DNA from: JAJDZL01 sp965220665
Lineage (GTDB): Bacteria; Pseudomonadota; Gammaproteobacteria; Arenicellales; JAJDZL01
Length of the DNA: 64,000 nt
Direction of reading: 5' to 3'
Assembly: GCA_965220665.1 (NCBI GenBank)
Contig: CBDCQQ010000005.1
Coordinates: 372,001 to 436,000, forward strand
Positions 43,242 through 51,403 of this stretch are shown here, in pieces. Made by a program: the position numbers and the translations under genes. Below the pieces are notes generated by a model, which had not been told where the DNA came from, ran no database searches, and saw only the letters and a list, made by a program, of their open reading frames with translations. Each line of letters opens with the position of its first letter. Position 1 is the stretch's first letter.

Positions 43242-44267
43242 ATGTCTTCTCTCTCAACTCCAGTTACCGACCGGTTTAACCGACCAATTCGGGATTTGCG
43301 CGTGTCAATCACAGACCGATGCAATTTCCGCTGTGTCTACTGCATGCCGAAGGAGTTCTTTGGTTCAAACCACGCGTTCTTGCATCGTGCAGAACTTCTA
43401 AGCTTCGAAGAAATTGAACGCTCAGTGTGCGCATTTGTAGCCAACGGTGTCAAAAAAGTCCGAATTACAGGCGGTGAACCGATGGTACGTCGCGACCTCA
43501 CCGACTTGATTGCCAGACTTGCGGTGATTCCAGGTGTTGAAGACTTGAGCATGACAACCAATGCATCACTGCTTACACAGAGTGCTGCGGAAAAACTGTA
43601 TGAGGCTGGACTTCGCAGAATAACGATTAGTCTAGATGCCATTGATAACGAAGTGTTCAGTGCGATCAACGATGTTAAATTTCCAGTAGCGCGGGTATTG
43701 AGCGGAATTGAAAACGCTCAAGCGGCGGGAATGTCCCCCATCAAGGTCAACATGGTTGTTGCGCGGGGTATGAATGAGAATGAAATCCTGCCTATGGTTC
43801 GACAGTTTCGCAATACCGATGTCATCTTGCGATTCATTGAGTTCATGGATGTCGGAACCACCAATGACTGGCAGATGGATAAAGTCATTTCAGCCAGAGA
43901 AATTCTAGACATCATTCACCGCGAGTATCCTCTCAAGGCAGCCTCACCAACCTATCGCGGTGAAGTCGCTAAGCGCTGGACATACGAGGATGGTAGCGGT
44001 GAAATAGGCGTTATATCGTCTGTAACAGAGCCATTTTGCGGCACCTGCAACCGTGCCAGACTCACAGCTGAAGGTAAGATATACACCTGCCTTTTCGCAA
44101 CCAGCGGATTTGATCTCAGAAAACACATCAGGGAGGGCGCTGACGTTGATCAACTCACCGAGTTAGTTCGAGATCTTTGGTCCGGACGATCTGATCGATA
44201 CTCGGAGCTTCGCTCGAATGCCACCGTCAGCCTACCCAAGGTGGAAATGTCCTACGTCGGTGGCTAG
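43242..44267 (+). CDS. moaA: GTP 3',8-cyclase (molybdenum cofactor biosynthesis)
   Basis: MoaA is a radical-SAM enzyme that starts molybdopterin synthesis. The first cluster motif is in RCNFRCVYCMPKE (CxxxCxxC, about residues 27-34) and the second, C-terminal cluster is in EPFCGTCNRARLTAEGKIYT plus a later Cys. RITGGEPMVRRDLTDLI and SLDAIDN are family motifs. The protein ends with Gly-Gly, needed for activity. GTG at 43239 directly before ATG 43242 is an alternative start. About 341 residues. moaB follows on the opposite strand. Confidence 0.96.
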   Translation: MSSLSTPVTDRFNRPIRDLRVSITDRCNFRCVYCMPKEFFGSNHAFLHRAELLSFEEIERSVCAFVANGVKKVRITGGEPMVRRDLTDLIARLAVIPGVEDLSMTTNASLLTQSAAEKLYEAGLRRITISLDAIDNEVFSAINDVKFPVARVLSGIENAQAAGMSPIKVNMVVARGMNENEILPMVRQFRNTDVILRFIEFMDVGTTNDWQMDKVISAREILDIIHREYPLKAASPTYRGEVAKRWTYEDGSGEIGVISSVTEPFCGTCNRARLTAEGKIYTCLFATSGFDLRKHIREGADVDQLTELVRDLWSGRSDRYSELRSNATVSLPKVEMSYVGG

Positions 44268-44314
44268 TTCAACACTGCCGACGGATATCAATGCCTGAAA
44301 GCAGAGATTTTCAG

Positions 44315-44872
44315 TTATTTCCTGACCAGATGCTCCAATAGTCGAGGCATCAATTCAACCAGATTGCATGGGCGGCTACGGTAGTCGAGTTGGAATTCAA
44401 TCAACATATCCCAGGCATCTGCACAAGCACTGGCGGAACCAGGCAGGCAAAAAATATAGGTCGCATTGGCAACTCCGGCAAATGCTCTCGACTGCAGTGT
44501 TGAGGTTGCTATTTTTTCGTAAGACAAGACTCGAAACATTTCACCAAATCCGGATATTTCCTTATCCAGTAGCGGCCGAATGGCTTCTGGTGTTCCGTCT
44601 CTGCCAGTAACACCGGTACCCCCTGTCGTTAAAATCACCTGAATTTTTGAATCAACAATCCATTGACACACCTGGGCGCGTACCTGGTGAATGTCATCGG
44701 GCACGATTTTTTTGTCAGCGATTCGATGACCCGATCTTTCCACTCTGCCAACAAGAAGCCCACCAGATTTGTCATTATCCTCTGTCCTGGAATCGGAGAT
44801 GGTCAACACTGCAATAGAAACTGGAATGAAATCTCGAGAAGTATCTTTTTTCGTCATCGCTGAAATTGTCAA
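44315..44872 (-). CDS. moaB: Molybdenum cofactor biosynthesis protein MoaB
   Basis: MogA/MoaB-type molybdopterin adenylyltransferase family, 185 residues. The signature LTTGGTGVTGRDGTPEAIRP near 80-100 and LPGSASACADAWDMLIEFQL near 145 are conserved, as is VAVLTISDSRTEDNDKSGG at the N-terminus. Arranged tail to tail with moaA. An ATG five codons downstream of the chosen start is equally possible. Confidence 0.93.
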   Translation of the reverse strand: MTISAMTKKDTSRDFIPVSIAVLTISDSRTEDNDKSGGLLVGRVERSGHRIADKKIVPDDIHQVRAQVCQWIVDSKIQVILTTGGTGVTGRDGTPEAIRPLLDKEISGFGEMFRVLSYEKIATSTLQSRAFAGVANATYIFCLPGSASACADAWDMLIEFQLDYRSRPCNLVELMPRLLEHLVRK

Positions 44873-45055
44873 TATAGGTAGAATTGAATCACTTTTTCAA
44901 TTTTAGATCATTAGCGTTCATCGCCTGCGGACTGATTCGGTGCATCAATAACACCATCCTAAACCGATACAATCTAGCTAAATGCACTTTGATCTTCACT
45001 GATCGTTTGATAGTGCGAAACAACTTTGTCTATATTATTTATTGAGGAGTTAACA

Positions 45056-45295
45056 ATGTCAGAGCCAGTCGTGGCGCAAAAAGCGCCGTTTGAGAAGCAA
45101 CTGAATCCCGGAACAGTTTGGTGGTGCCGATGCGGCCGATCAAGCAAACAGCCATTTTGTGATGGCTCCCACGCGGGAACGGAGTTCGAACCAGTCAAAG
45201 TGGAGATTAGCAAAGCAGGTAAGTACTGGTTCTGCGGCTGCAAACACACCAGTAAACAGCCGTTCTGCGATGGCACCCACAACTCCTTATCGTAA
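45056..45295 (+). CDS. Double CDGSH iron-sulfur domain protein
   Basis: A 79-residue protein with two CDGSH-type [2Fe-2S] motifs: CRCGRSSKQPFCDGSH and CGCKHTSKQPFCDGTH. Each has the three Cys plus one His ligand set. It starts at ATG 45056 after TTGAGGAG, a strong ribosome site; an upstream TTG would add ten residues without homology. Related bacterial proteins are small soluble redox or iron-sulfur transfer proteins. The specific partner is unknown. It stands alone, 55 bp before pdxA. Confidence 0.93.
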   Translation: MSEPVVAQKAPFEKQLNPGTVWWCRCGRSSKQPFCDGSHAGTEFEPVKVEISKAGKYWFCGCKHTSKQPFCDGTHNSLS

Positions 45296-45349
45296 CAAAA
45301 CTCGAACGTTAGTCACTTCGATCAATTCTATCCAGCCCTGCTGAGTTGG

Positions 45350-46327
45350 ATGACTAAAACCCGCACACTGGCACTGACCCCTGGAGACCCGGCAGGCATT
45401 GGGCTAGACCTTGTTGTTATGCTGGCCAATTCGCGTACAGTCGACCGGATTGTTGTCATCGCTGACCACAGCGTATTGACCGAACGTGCGAAGCTTTTAG
45501 GCAAAGATGTCAGTTTTAACGAATATCTGCCTGAAAAGCACACACCAGGAGTTGAGATCATTCATGTAGACTGCCAATTTCCGGTTGCACCTGGCGAAGG
45601 TGATTACCGCCATTCCAACTATCTCATAAGCACTCTCAATCGGGCGGTTGAAGGCTGTCTTTCGGGAGAATTCGATGCGTTGGTAACTGGGCCTATCAAC
45701 AAAGAAATGATGATGCAAGGCGGCTTCGACTTCATGGGACACACAGAGTATCTTGCAAAAAAATCAGGTGCAAAGCTTCCGGTGATGCTGCTGATGAATA
45801 AGTCGCTTAAAGTTGCCCTAGTCACCACTCATGTTCCGCTCAGCGAGGTACCGAAATACATCAGTCAAAAGAGAATTGTTGCCATTGTTCGGGTTTTACA
45901 CAAAGACCTTGCGGAACGCTTTGGACTTGATTCACCGCATATCGGAATTTGTGGACTTAACCCGCATGCAGGTGAAGGTGGAGAACTTGGTAAAGAAGAA
46001 ATCACCGATATCATCCCGGCAATAAACTCCCTGCGTAAAGAGGGAATTGATGCCTCGGGTCCATACCCAGCTGACACCATTTTCACCCCGCACCAGCTAA
46101 CAAAGTTTGATGTTGTTCTTGCAATGTATCACGACCAGGGGCTACCCGTCATTAAACACAGTGCTTTTGGTGAGATTGTCAATGTTACTTTGGGGCTGCC
46201 AATCATTCGTACATCGGTTGACCACGGTACCGCCTATGACATTGCGGGTCGCGGTGTTGCCGACGCAGGCAGTCTTCAAGCGGCCCTAGAACTTGCCAGC
46301 CAACTTTCAGCCAGAAATCAAATTTGA
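45350..46327 (+). CDS. pdxA: 4-hydroxythreonine-4-phosphate dehydrogenase
   Basis: PdxA oxidises 4-hydroxythreonine-4-phosphate in pyridoxal-5-phosphate synthesis. The 325-residue product starts LALTPGDPAGIGLDL and has GHTEYLAKKSGA, the ligand histidines in VTTHVPLSEVPKYI and LNPHAGEGGELGKEE, PADTIFTPHQ, and MYHDQGLPVIKHSAFGE, covering the metal and substrate sites. Its stop overlaps the rsmA start by four bases, the same pair as in E. coli. Confidence 0.96.
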   Translation: MTKTRTLALTPGDPAGIGLDLVVMLANSRTVDRIVVIADHSVLTERAKLLGKDVSFNEYLPEKHTPGVEIIHVDCQFPVAPGEGDYRHSNYLISTLNRAVEGCLSGEFDALVTGPINKEMMMQGGFDFMGHTEYLAKKSGAKLPVMLLMNKSLKVALVTTHVPLSEVPKYISQKRIVAIVRVLHKDLAERFGLDSPHIGICGLNPHAGEGGELGKEEITDIIPAINSLRKEGIDASGPYPADTIFTPHQLTKFDVVLAMYHDQGLPVIKHSAFGEIVNVTLGLPIIRTSVDHGTAYDIAGRGVADAGSLQAALELASQLSARNQI

Positions 46328-47145
46328 GCGCAAGCCGCAAAAGAAAACGCTTGGGTCAACATTTTCTGGTTGATACGCAAGTGATCGACGAAATCCTCAT
46401 GCTGATCAGTCCGCAGACCAATCAGACACTTGTTGAAATCGGCCCGGGGCGCGGAGCACTCACAAGTCATCTGGTCAGATCTCCAGCTGAATTGCATGCC
46501 ATTGAAATTGACCCTAGCCTGGTGCAGGAGCTGCAAAAACTATTCAGTCCCGATTCTCTACAAATTCATCACGCTGACGCACTCAAATTTGATTACTCTT
46601 CTGTCAAATGCGAAGATCAGGGACTACGAATTGTGGGAAATCTGCCCTATTCAATATCCACGCCATTGATGCTTCACCTTGTCAAATTTACTGATATTAT
46701 TGAAGATATGTGCTTCATGGTGCAGTACGAGGTCGCTGAGCGGCTTACCGCTAAGTGTGGAACAAGCAGCTATGGCAGACTAACAGTCTGTGTCACCCGC
46801 GCTTTCGAAGTTGAAACTGTTTTTCATGTTGAACCAGACGCTTTTTCACCACCGCCAGAAGTGCGTTCGTCCGTTATAGTGATGCGACCAAAGCCTGTAT
46901 TGGCATTAGATTCAGACAGCGAACGCATCTTTTCCGAACTTGTACGGCTAGCGTTCGGAAAGCGTCGTAAAACACTGAAAAATTCCTTGCAAGGTGTCAT
47001 AGATATCGCCATGTTTCAAGAAACAGGGATTGATGCTGGTTTACGTGCTGAGAATTTGAGTGTCGGAGACTATATGGAACTGACGAAATGCGCTGTTGCA
47101 AGAGATTCAGAGAGTAAAACGAAAGTAATGACCCATCATGATTAG
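46324..47145 (+). CDS. rsmA: 16S rRNA dimethyladenosine transferase
   Basis: RsmA (KsgA) dimethylates A1518 and A1519 of 16S rRNA during small-subunit assembly. The 273-residue protein has KRLGQHFLVDTQVIDEI, SAM motif I LVEIGPGRGALTSHL and catalytic motif IV NLPYSISTPLMLHLV. VRLAFGKRRKTLKNSL in the C-terminal domain is canonical. A TTG start at 46324 overlaps the pdxA stop, so translation is probably coupled. The next gene overlaps its end by eight bases. Confidence 0.95.
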   Translation: MSASRKRKRLGQHFLVDTQVIDEILMLISPQTNQTLVEIGPGRGALTSHLVRSPAELHAIEIDPSLVQELQKLFSPDSLQIHHADALKFDYSSVKCEDQGLRIVGNLPYSISTPLMLHLVKFTDIIEDMCFMVQYEVAERLTAKCGTSSYGRLTVCVTRAFEVETVFHVEPDAFSPPPEVRSSVIVMRPKPVLALDSDSERIFSELVRLAFGKRRKTLKNSLQGVIDIAMFQETGIDAGLRAENLSVGDYMELTKCAVARDSESKTKVMTHHD

Positions 47146-47707
47146 TCGTGTCCTAATTGCTCTGGTTTTTGTTGTATCGCTGGCATTCTTACCAGTTAGA
47201 GCAAACTACTTTGACTGCAGTGTTGTCTACGATGAATTTGATCAACTGATGATGGCAAATTTTCTGATCGACCCTGAACGATACGTCACTAGCATCAGCA
47301 ACACTATCTCAAGACAGCAATACCTCAAGTACCAACAGAACAACTTCCGGCTTCGGTCTGAACGAAAAAATTCTGGAATTGCAGTGTTCAGGACCAATCA
47401 GAATACTACAGGGAAATTTCTGTACGCTTGGGCTCCAAGCGTTCGAGAACGGCTCATTCCACTTGAAATATCCGAATCAATCAGTTTTGGTCGGGTAAGG
47501 GATGGCTACGCACCGGTTCGAGCAACTTCGATTTACCTTACACCTGGATTCGCAGTTGACCTCGATTCTGCTCAGGTCGTTGAAACTGAAGAAAAATCAG
47601 CCGATCTGATTTATGAGTACGAAAACGATGAGTACATCATTCGTGCAATTCCGCCTGCAGAGCTATTCTTTCCAATAGAATCAATGTGTCATCAGATTAC
47701 CGAATAG
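47138..47707 (+). CDS. Secreted protein of unknown function
   Basis: A 189-residue protein with a clear signal peptide (MISRVLIALVFVVSLAFLPV, cleavage near RANYFDC). The mature part has no family I recognise; it contains two or three scattered cysteines and a polar, beta-rich composition. A Cys soon after the cleavage site (NYFDC) is not in a lipobox position, so export to the periplasm is more likely than lipidation. Overlap with rsmA suggests co-expression with pdxA-rsmA, but there is no functional clue in that. Confidence 0.7.
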   Translation: MISRVLIALVFVVSLAFLPVRANYFDCSVVYDEFDQLMMANFLIDPERYVTSISNTISRQQYLKYQQNNFRLRSERKNSGIAVFRTNQNTTGKFLYAWAPSVRERLIPLEISESISFGRVRDGYAPVRATSIYLTPGFAVDLDSAQVVETEEKSADLIYEYENDEYIIRAIPPAELFFPIESMCHQITE

Positions 47708-47816
47708 CGACAAGTTATTTGTTGCAGCATTCAATCTTTCAAAATGGGACATATATACGATAGTCACATTTTAATTTTTAAATCAACTCGATCCTGATTG
47801 ATAAATTTAGAAAAAT

Positions 47817-47981
47817 TCAGTCTTTGACTTCTTTGATTTTGACCTGCTGGCCTACTGCTTTGGCAAGTGCCTCAGGAGTGGCTAGAATACGGTTATCTTT
47901 GCGCAATTCCTCGCGCGTTGGCTGGTAGCGATTGTGCTTGATTTCAATGGTTAGTGTTGAAGATCTGTCTCGCCTTGTCAT
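47817..47981 (-). CDS. Small basic protein following the restriction gene
   Basis: A 54-residue frame with ATG at 47981 and GAGG eight bases upstream. The sequence starts MTRRDRSSTLTIEIKHNRYQ and includes LATPEALAKAVGQQVK. It is rich in Lys and Arg, without a membrane segment. It lies 140 bp downstream of the restriction endonuclease gene on the same strand and may belong to that cassette. I do not recognise a family. Coding character (ribosome site, compact length, balanced codons) is reasonable but not proven. The rest of 47708-48121 shows no gene. Confidence 0.5.
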   Translation of the reverse strand: MTRRDRSSTLTIEIKHNRYQPTREELRKDNRILATPEALAKAVGQQVKIKEVKD

Positions 47982-48121
47982 TGCTCAACCTCATTGATCG
48001 TCAAATATAGTTCTATAGGAGAATTCATCATCCGACTCACAAACACAAGTCGCTTTGAATTTGTATTCCCTTCTATTTTTCAATTCAACATCAAATTTTC
48101 TTTGAGTAGATTCTTGAGTTG

Positions 48122-48718
48122 TCAGCGTAATGACTGACTCTCTTTATTGGTCAATTTGTCCATTAGGCTTTCTAGTTCGGTAATCTCGCAGGCAAAGACT
48201 TTGCTTTTGTTAGCAAAGTCTTTAAGCCTCTGGATTCGAGTTGTATTTGCTTTACCATTTAATTTTTGGTAGAACCCCCCATCCGCGATCGCAATAAAGA
48301 AGGTCTGTTCAAGCGTTGTAAGATTAGCTTCGGTAATAAACATTTGCAAGTCCTTATATGCGCTTCCCTGAGAACCACCACTGGATTTCGTATATTTATG
48401 TGAAGCGTAGAATTGACAGCCTCTGTACACCCATTCAAAGTCTATTGTTTTCGCATTTGGATATGCCCCTGACTTGATTACATCCTTATCAAGCACAGCA
48501 CCGCCAACCAAATACAACTTGCTGTTATGCAGGTCTGTGAAGTTCTCTACGCTATCAATAGCCTCTATGAGTCTCGCTGCTTCCCTTTCGTGAAACTTCT
48601 GCTTGGCCGGGTCTTTAGCGAATATCGCACTAAGTATTCGGTTCTCTTGAATCTCTTTAGCTACAGCATTTCTATCGAAACCATGTAGTTCACAAAAATT
48701 ATCAATCTTCACATCCAA
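48122..48718 (-). CDS. Probable type II restriction endonuclease
   Basis: A 198-residue protein directly behind a DNA adenine methyltransferase gene (68 bp gap), the usual place of the cognate endonuclease. KTIDFEWVYRGCQFYASHKY (about residues 92-111) has an Asp and a Glu on a strand, which may be the metal site of a PD-(D/E)XK-like fold, and GGSQGSAYKDLQMFI follows. I cannot assign a recognition sequence or match it to a named enzyme. The call relies on genome context plus a plausible nuclease segment. Confidence 0.62.
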   Translation of the reverse strand: MDVKIDNFCELHGFDRNAVAKEIQENRILSAIFAKDPAKQKFHEREAARLIEAIDSVENFTDLHNSKLYLVGGAVLDKDVIKSGAYPNAKTIDFEWVYRGCQFYASHKYTKSSGGSQGSAYKDLQMFITEANLTTLEQTFFIAIADGGFYQKLNGKANTTRIQRLKDFANKSKVFACEITELESLMDKLTNKESQSLR

Positions 48719-48786
48719 TTCACCGTCTTTAACAGCTCTTGGCGTCAGTATTTACTTTATAAGCTTCCTTATAGGCACTTTCGTAA

Positions 48787-49719
48787 TCATGAGGCATTGA
48801 TTAGTTTCCTTGCTAAGCTAAATTCCATTCGTCTTCGATAGAAACCGTCCTTCCTAATGCCTTTGAATGGTGTCAGGAAAACATCCTGCGTTTCCTCTCG
48901 GAGCGTATCAATCATCCTGTTTAGCCGCGCTATGAGCTTGGGTACATTCTCAAACTCTCCGCTGATCCTTGTAAAGAACCTTGAGGACACCTTAATCTCG
49001 TAATCATCAATCTCGGACGCATCACAGAATCTTATTGACGCTTCACGAGTATTGTCAAAGGAGATAAACCCTAGTTCCCCAGAAGGGTCATTGAATCGCA
49101 CTTTCAGCTTATTCATTGGATTAGGCAACTTGCTTTCCAAGTCATCCAAAAACCCGATGAACCTGTTGTCGTAGTAAATGCTTATCTGCTCGCTAATTTG
49201 TTCATTGAACAAGGCCAGACAAACAGGATTGTCCGTATCGTTGAACATGCTTCGGTCATGCAATAGGACATAGGCGTGAAGTCTTTCTCTGAATAGTCCG
49301 CTTTGCAGATAACTGGCAGGAATCAGGGCTGCTACATGCGGGCACCCATTCAAGCACAATTCCAGACAGTGCTTGTAAAGGTCATCGTATTGCATATCAG
49401 GATAAGGCAGTCGCCTTCTAGTCGCTGAATTCCTTGCCAGCCATGGCGGGTTGGTCACACAAATATCGAAACCTTTTGGAAAGGATTCTATTGTGTCTCT
49501 CTTTATGACATGCTCACTTGCCGGGTCAATATCGTAAGAACTGAACTGACTACATAAGCCGTCTCTCTCCAATGTCTTGATGATGTTATTTGCGCCTGCA
49601 AATGGCTCAAGAATTCGCTTTGAAGCAAGATCGACACTGTTCGACCATTCCAGAAACGGGTCAAGTGCAAATGGATTGCCTCGTGTGTAATACTGTCCGT
49701 GCTTTCGCTTGATATTCAT
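48787..49719 (-). CDS. DNA adenine N6-methyltransferase
   Basis: A 310-residue class I methyltransferase. N-terminal QYYTRGNPFALDPFLEW resembles the (Q)YYT(P) start of adenine-specific enzymes; motif I is RILEPFAGANNII (about 36-48), the acidic residue of motif II follows in SSYDIDPASE, and motif IV is FDICVTNPPWLARN near 88. NPPW marks N6-adenine methylation. The C-terminal 150 residues would hold target recognition. It starts nine bases after the stop of the transposase-like gene and is followed by the endonuclease gene. Confidence 0.85.
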   Translation of the reverse strand: MNIKRKHGQYYTRGNPFALDPFLEWSNSVDLASKRILEPFAGANNIIKTLERDGLCSQFSSYDIDPASEHVIKRDTIESFPKGFDICVTNPPWLARNSATRRRLPYPDMQYDDLYKHCLELCLNGCPHVAALIPASYLQSGLFRERLHAYVLLHDRSMFNDTDNPVCLALFNEQISEQISIYYDNRFIGFLDDLESKLPNPMNKLKVRFNDPSGELGFISFDNTREASIRFCDASEIDDYEIKVSSRFFTRISGEFENVPKLIARLNRMIDTLREETQDVFLTPFKGIRKDGFYRRRMEFSLARKLINAS

Positions 49720-49728
49720 GCAAACAGT

Positions 49729-50142
49729 CTAGCCTGCATCAAAGCGGGAGACTAGTTCGGTATTGTCGAGTTCATGAGCTTTGCGGAGACGGTGCGCCAG
49801 ATGCCATGCTGTCTTTTGCGTAACACCAATGTCTCGGTGCAACTTCATACTGGAGACGGCTTTAAGGCTGGTAGTCAGAAGATAGATAGCGACTGCCCAA
49901 TCTTGATAGCCGAGCTTTGAACCCTGCATGACCGTACCAATCTTCAATGAGAACATCTTCTTCTTGCCATCGCATCCCTTAACCCTGCAACGATGAGTCA
50001 TGGAATGATGTTTGATGTTGCTCTGAACATCACCGGAACCGCAATAAGGACACTTTGGGCCATCCGGCCATATCAGCTTTTCAAACCACTCACGAGCTTT
50101 TTCATCATTAGGAAACATTTTAATTAACTGAACAAGCGTCAT
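49729..50142 (-). CDS. IS1595-type transposase, DNA-binding part only
   Basis: From ATG 50142 (TTG at 50178 possible) about 137 residues. MTLVQLIKMFPNDEKAREWF, then WPDGPKCPYCGSGDV and a second pair of cysteines (HRCRVKGC) form the zinc ribbon of IS1595-family transposases; MFSLKIGTVMQGSKLGYQDW and the helix-turn-helix near IGVTQKTAWHLAHRLRKAHE follow. It stops (SRFDAG) just where the DDE catalytic domain (EVDExYxGG) should begin. So it is either a truncated transposase or a DNA-binding protein retained in the restriction-modification operon. Confidence 0.75.
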   Translation of the reverse strand: MTLVQLIKMFPNDEKAREWFEKLIWPDGPKCPYCGSGDVQSNIKHHSMTHRCRVKGCDGKKKMFSLKIGTVMQGSKLGYQDWAVAIYLLTTSLKAVSSMKLHRDIGVTQKTAWHLAHRLRKAHELDNTELVSRFDAG

Positions 50143-50204
50143 AGCTTCTCGACACGATTTTCCAGGCGCTTTCTTCAAAATTTCGATTCGTCTCCCATAG
50201 TGTT

Positions 50205-50262
50205 AAATGTGACTATAGTATAAACAAATCATACTGACTAAATCAAACCAAAGTGTGACTTT
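50205..50262. promoter_or_regulatory. Repeated motif upstream of the restriction-modification cassette
   Basis: On the plus strand TGTGACT occurs twice (AAATGTGACTATA near 50205-50217 and AAAGTGTGACTTT at 50250-50262); the second is a palindrome AAAGT-N3-ACTTT. Both lie 60-120 bp before the ATG of the first cassette gene, where a promoter or controller site would be. Functional meaning is inferred. Confidence 0.35.
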
Positions 50263-50290
50263 TGTATAGATTTTCTTTCATAAATGAAAC

Positions 50291-51013
50291 TCAATCCGAA
50301 GAGTAAGCGTCGCTGATTTCCGGCATCGTCTTTCGAATCCATTCTTCAGCCTGTCGGTTCATTTCCCTGGGTTTCATTCGTTCTGGGTAGATGGGTTCAC
50401 CGATTCTGACGCGAATGACGCCGGGACGTTTGGTTAGTGCCCGACGCTGCCAAAAATCACCAGCATTGTGTGCCACCGGTACCAGCGGTACACCAGCGCG
50501 AATTGCAAGTAACGAAGCACTGGCGAGATAGGTACCGTGCTCACCTGGTGGAATTCGAGTGCCTTCTGGAAATACAACAACCCAGCGACCTTCCTTTAAG
50601 ACCTCCGTTCCTTGCTTAACCACCTGTTCAAGCGCCTTTCGAGCAGTCGCCCTGTCTATTTTGATCGGATGTGTCGCGGCCAGTCCCCAGCCGAAAAATG
50701 GAATATAGAGTAAAGACCGCTTTAACACCCAGGCTTGCGCCGGGAAAATCGTCTGATAAGCGATCGTTTCCCAAGCAGACTGATGTTTGGAAAAAATAAC
50801 TGTCGGCTGATCCGGAAGGGTTTCAAGTCCCTCAACTTCGTGACGCAATCCACAGATTACTTTCAACAGCCAGATGATGGCGTGTGCCCAACCACCAATG
50901 ACGCGCGAACGAAAATGTGGCTCACAGAAATAAACTGCGATGGCTACTGGCCAATATACCAGCGTCAGCAAAATCAGGAGGGTCATAAACAGGATTGATC
51001 GAAGCGTGCTCAT
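50291..51013 (-). CDS. plsC: 1-acyl-sn-glycerol-3-phosphate acyltransferase
   Basis: PlsC adds the second acyl chain to make phosphatidic acid at the inner membrane. About 240 residues from ATG 51013. A membrane helix near the start (LFMTLLILLTLVYWPVAIAV) is followed by VIFSKHQSAWETIAY, holding the HX4(D/E) catalytic pair (His and Glu), then VVVFPEGTRIPPGEHG, the substrate-binding FPEGTR block. A TTG start nine codons upstream is possible. Last gene of a glyQS-mazG-plsC run; in relatives gmhB usually precedes plsC. Confidence 0.9.
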   Translation of the reverse strand: MSTLRSILFMTLLILLTLVYWPVAIAVYFCEPHFRSRVIGGWAHAIIWLLKVICGLRHEVEGLETLPDQPTVIFSKHQSAWETIAYQTIFPAQAWVLKRSLLYIPFFGWGLAATHPIKIDRATARKALEQVVKQGTEVLKEGRWVVVFPEGTRIPPGEHGTYLASASLLAIRAGVPLVPVAHNAGDFWQRRALTKRPGVIRVRIGEPIYPERMKPREMNRQAEEWIRKTMPEISDAYSSD

Positions 51014-51061
51014 CGCGCTACGCCGGGCCTTAACGGGCAAAATACCACATCTTTCATCCGA

Positions 51062-51403
51062 TTAACTGCTCGACTTGAGGTCAAATTCAGATACCCGCAA
51101 CGTACCGTCAATCATCCTGCCTTTTCTTTGCGAAATTTTCTCCATTTTCCGCCAAAATGCCTGATTCAGATCAAATTTCGCAGCGATTGATGTTCCAAGC
51201 AGCAATATCAAGAGATCTGCGCACTCTTCAGCGATTTTTTCGGAACCCTGTCCTTTAGTAACTGCAGCGGACACTTCACCCAATTCTTCGCACATCAGTG
51301 CGATTCGAAATTTGAGATCATGTCCACCGGTATTTTTCATATCGTGTTTTTTATGAAAGTCCTGCACAGCAGACAGCATTTCGTCATATGAATCGCGGTT
51401 CAT
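51062..51403 (-). CDS. MazG-like nucleotide pyrophosphohydrolase
   Basis: A 113-residue all-alpha NTP pyrophosphohydrolase, expected to hydrolyse (d)NTPs or house-cleaning substrates. Motif EELGEVSAAVTKG (ExxE) and EECADLLILLLG (ExxD) provide the magnesium-binding acidic residues. It is a single-domain form, shorter than E. coli MazG (263). Its start overlaps the glyQS stop by four bases, so it is translated from the same message. Placing it between glyQS and plsC is not the arrangement I know from model species. Confidence 0.85.
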   Translation of the reverse strand: MNRDSYDEMLSAVQDFHKKHDMKNTGGHDLKFRIALMCEELGEVSAAVTKGQGSEKIAEECADLLILLLGTSIAAKFDLNQAFWRKMEKISQRKGRMIDGTLRVSEFDLKSSS

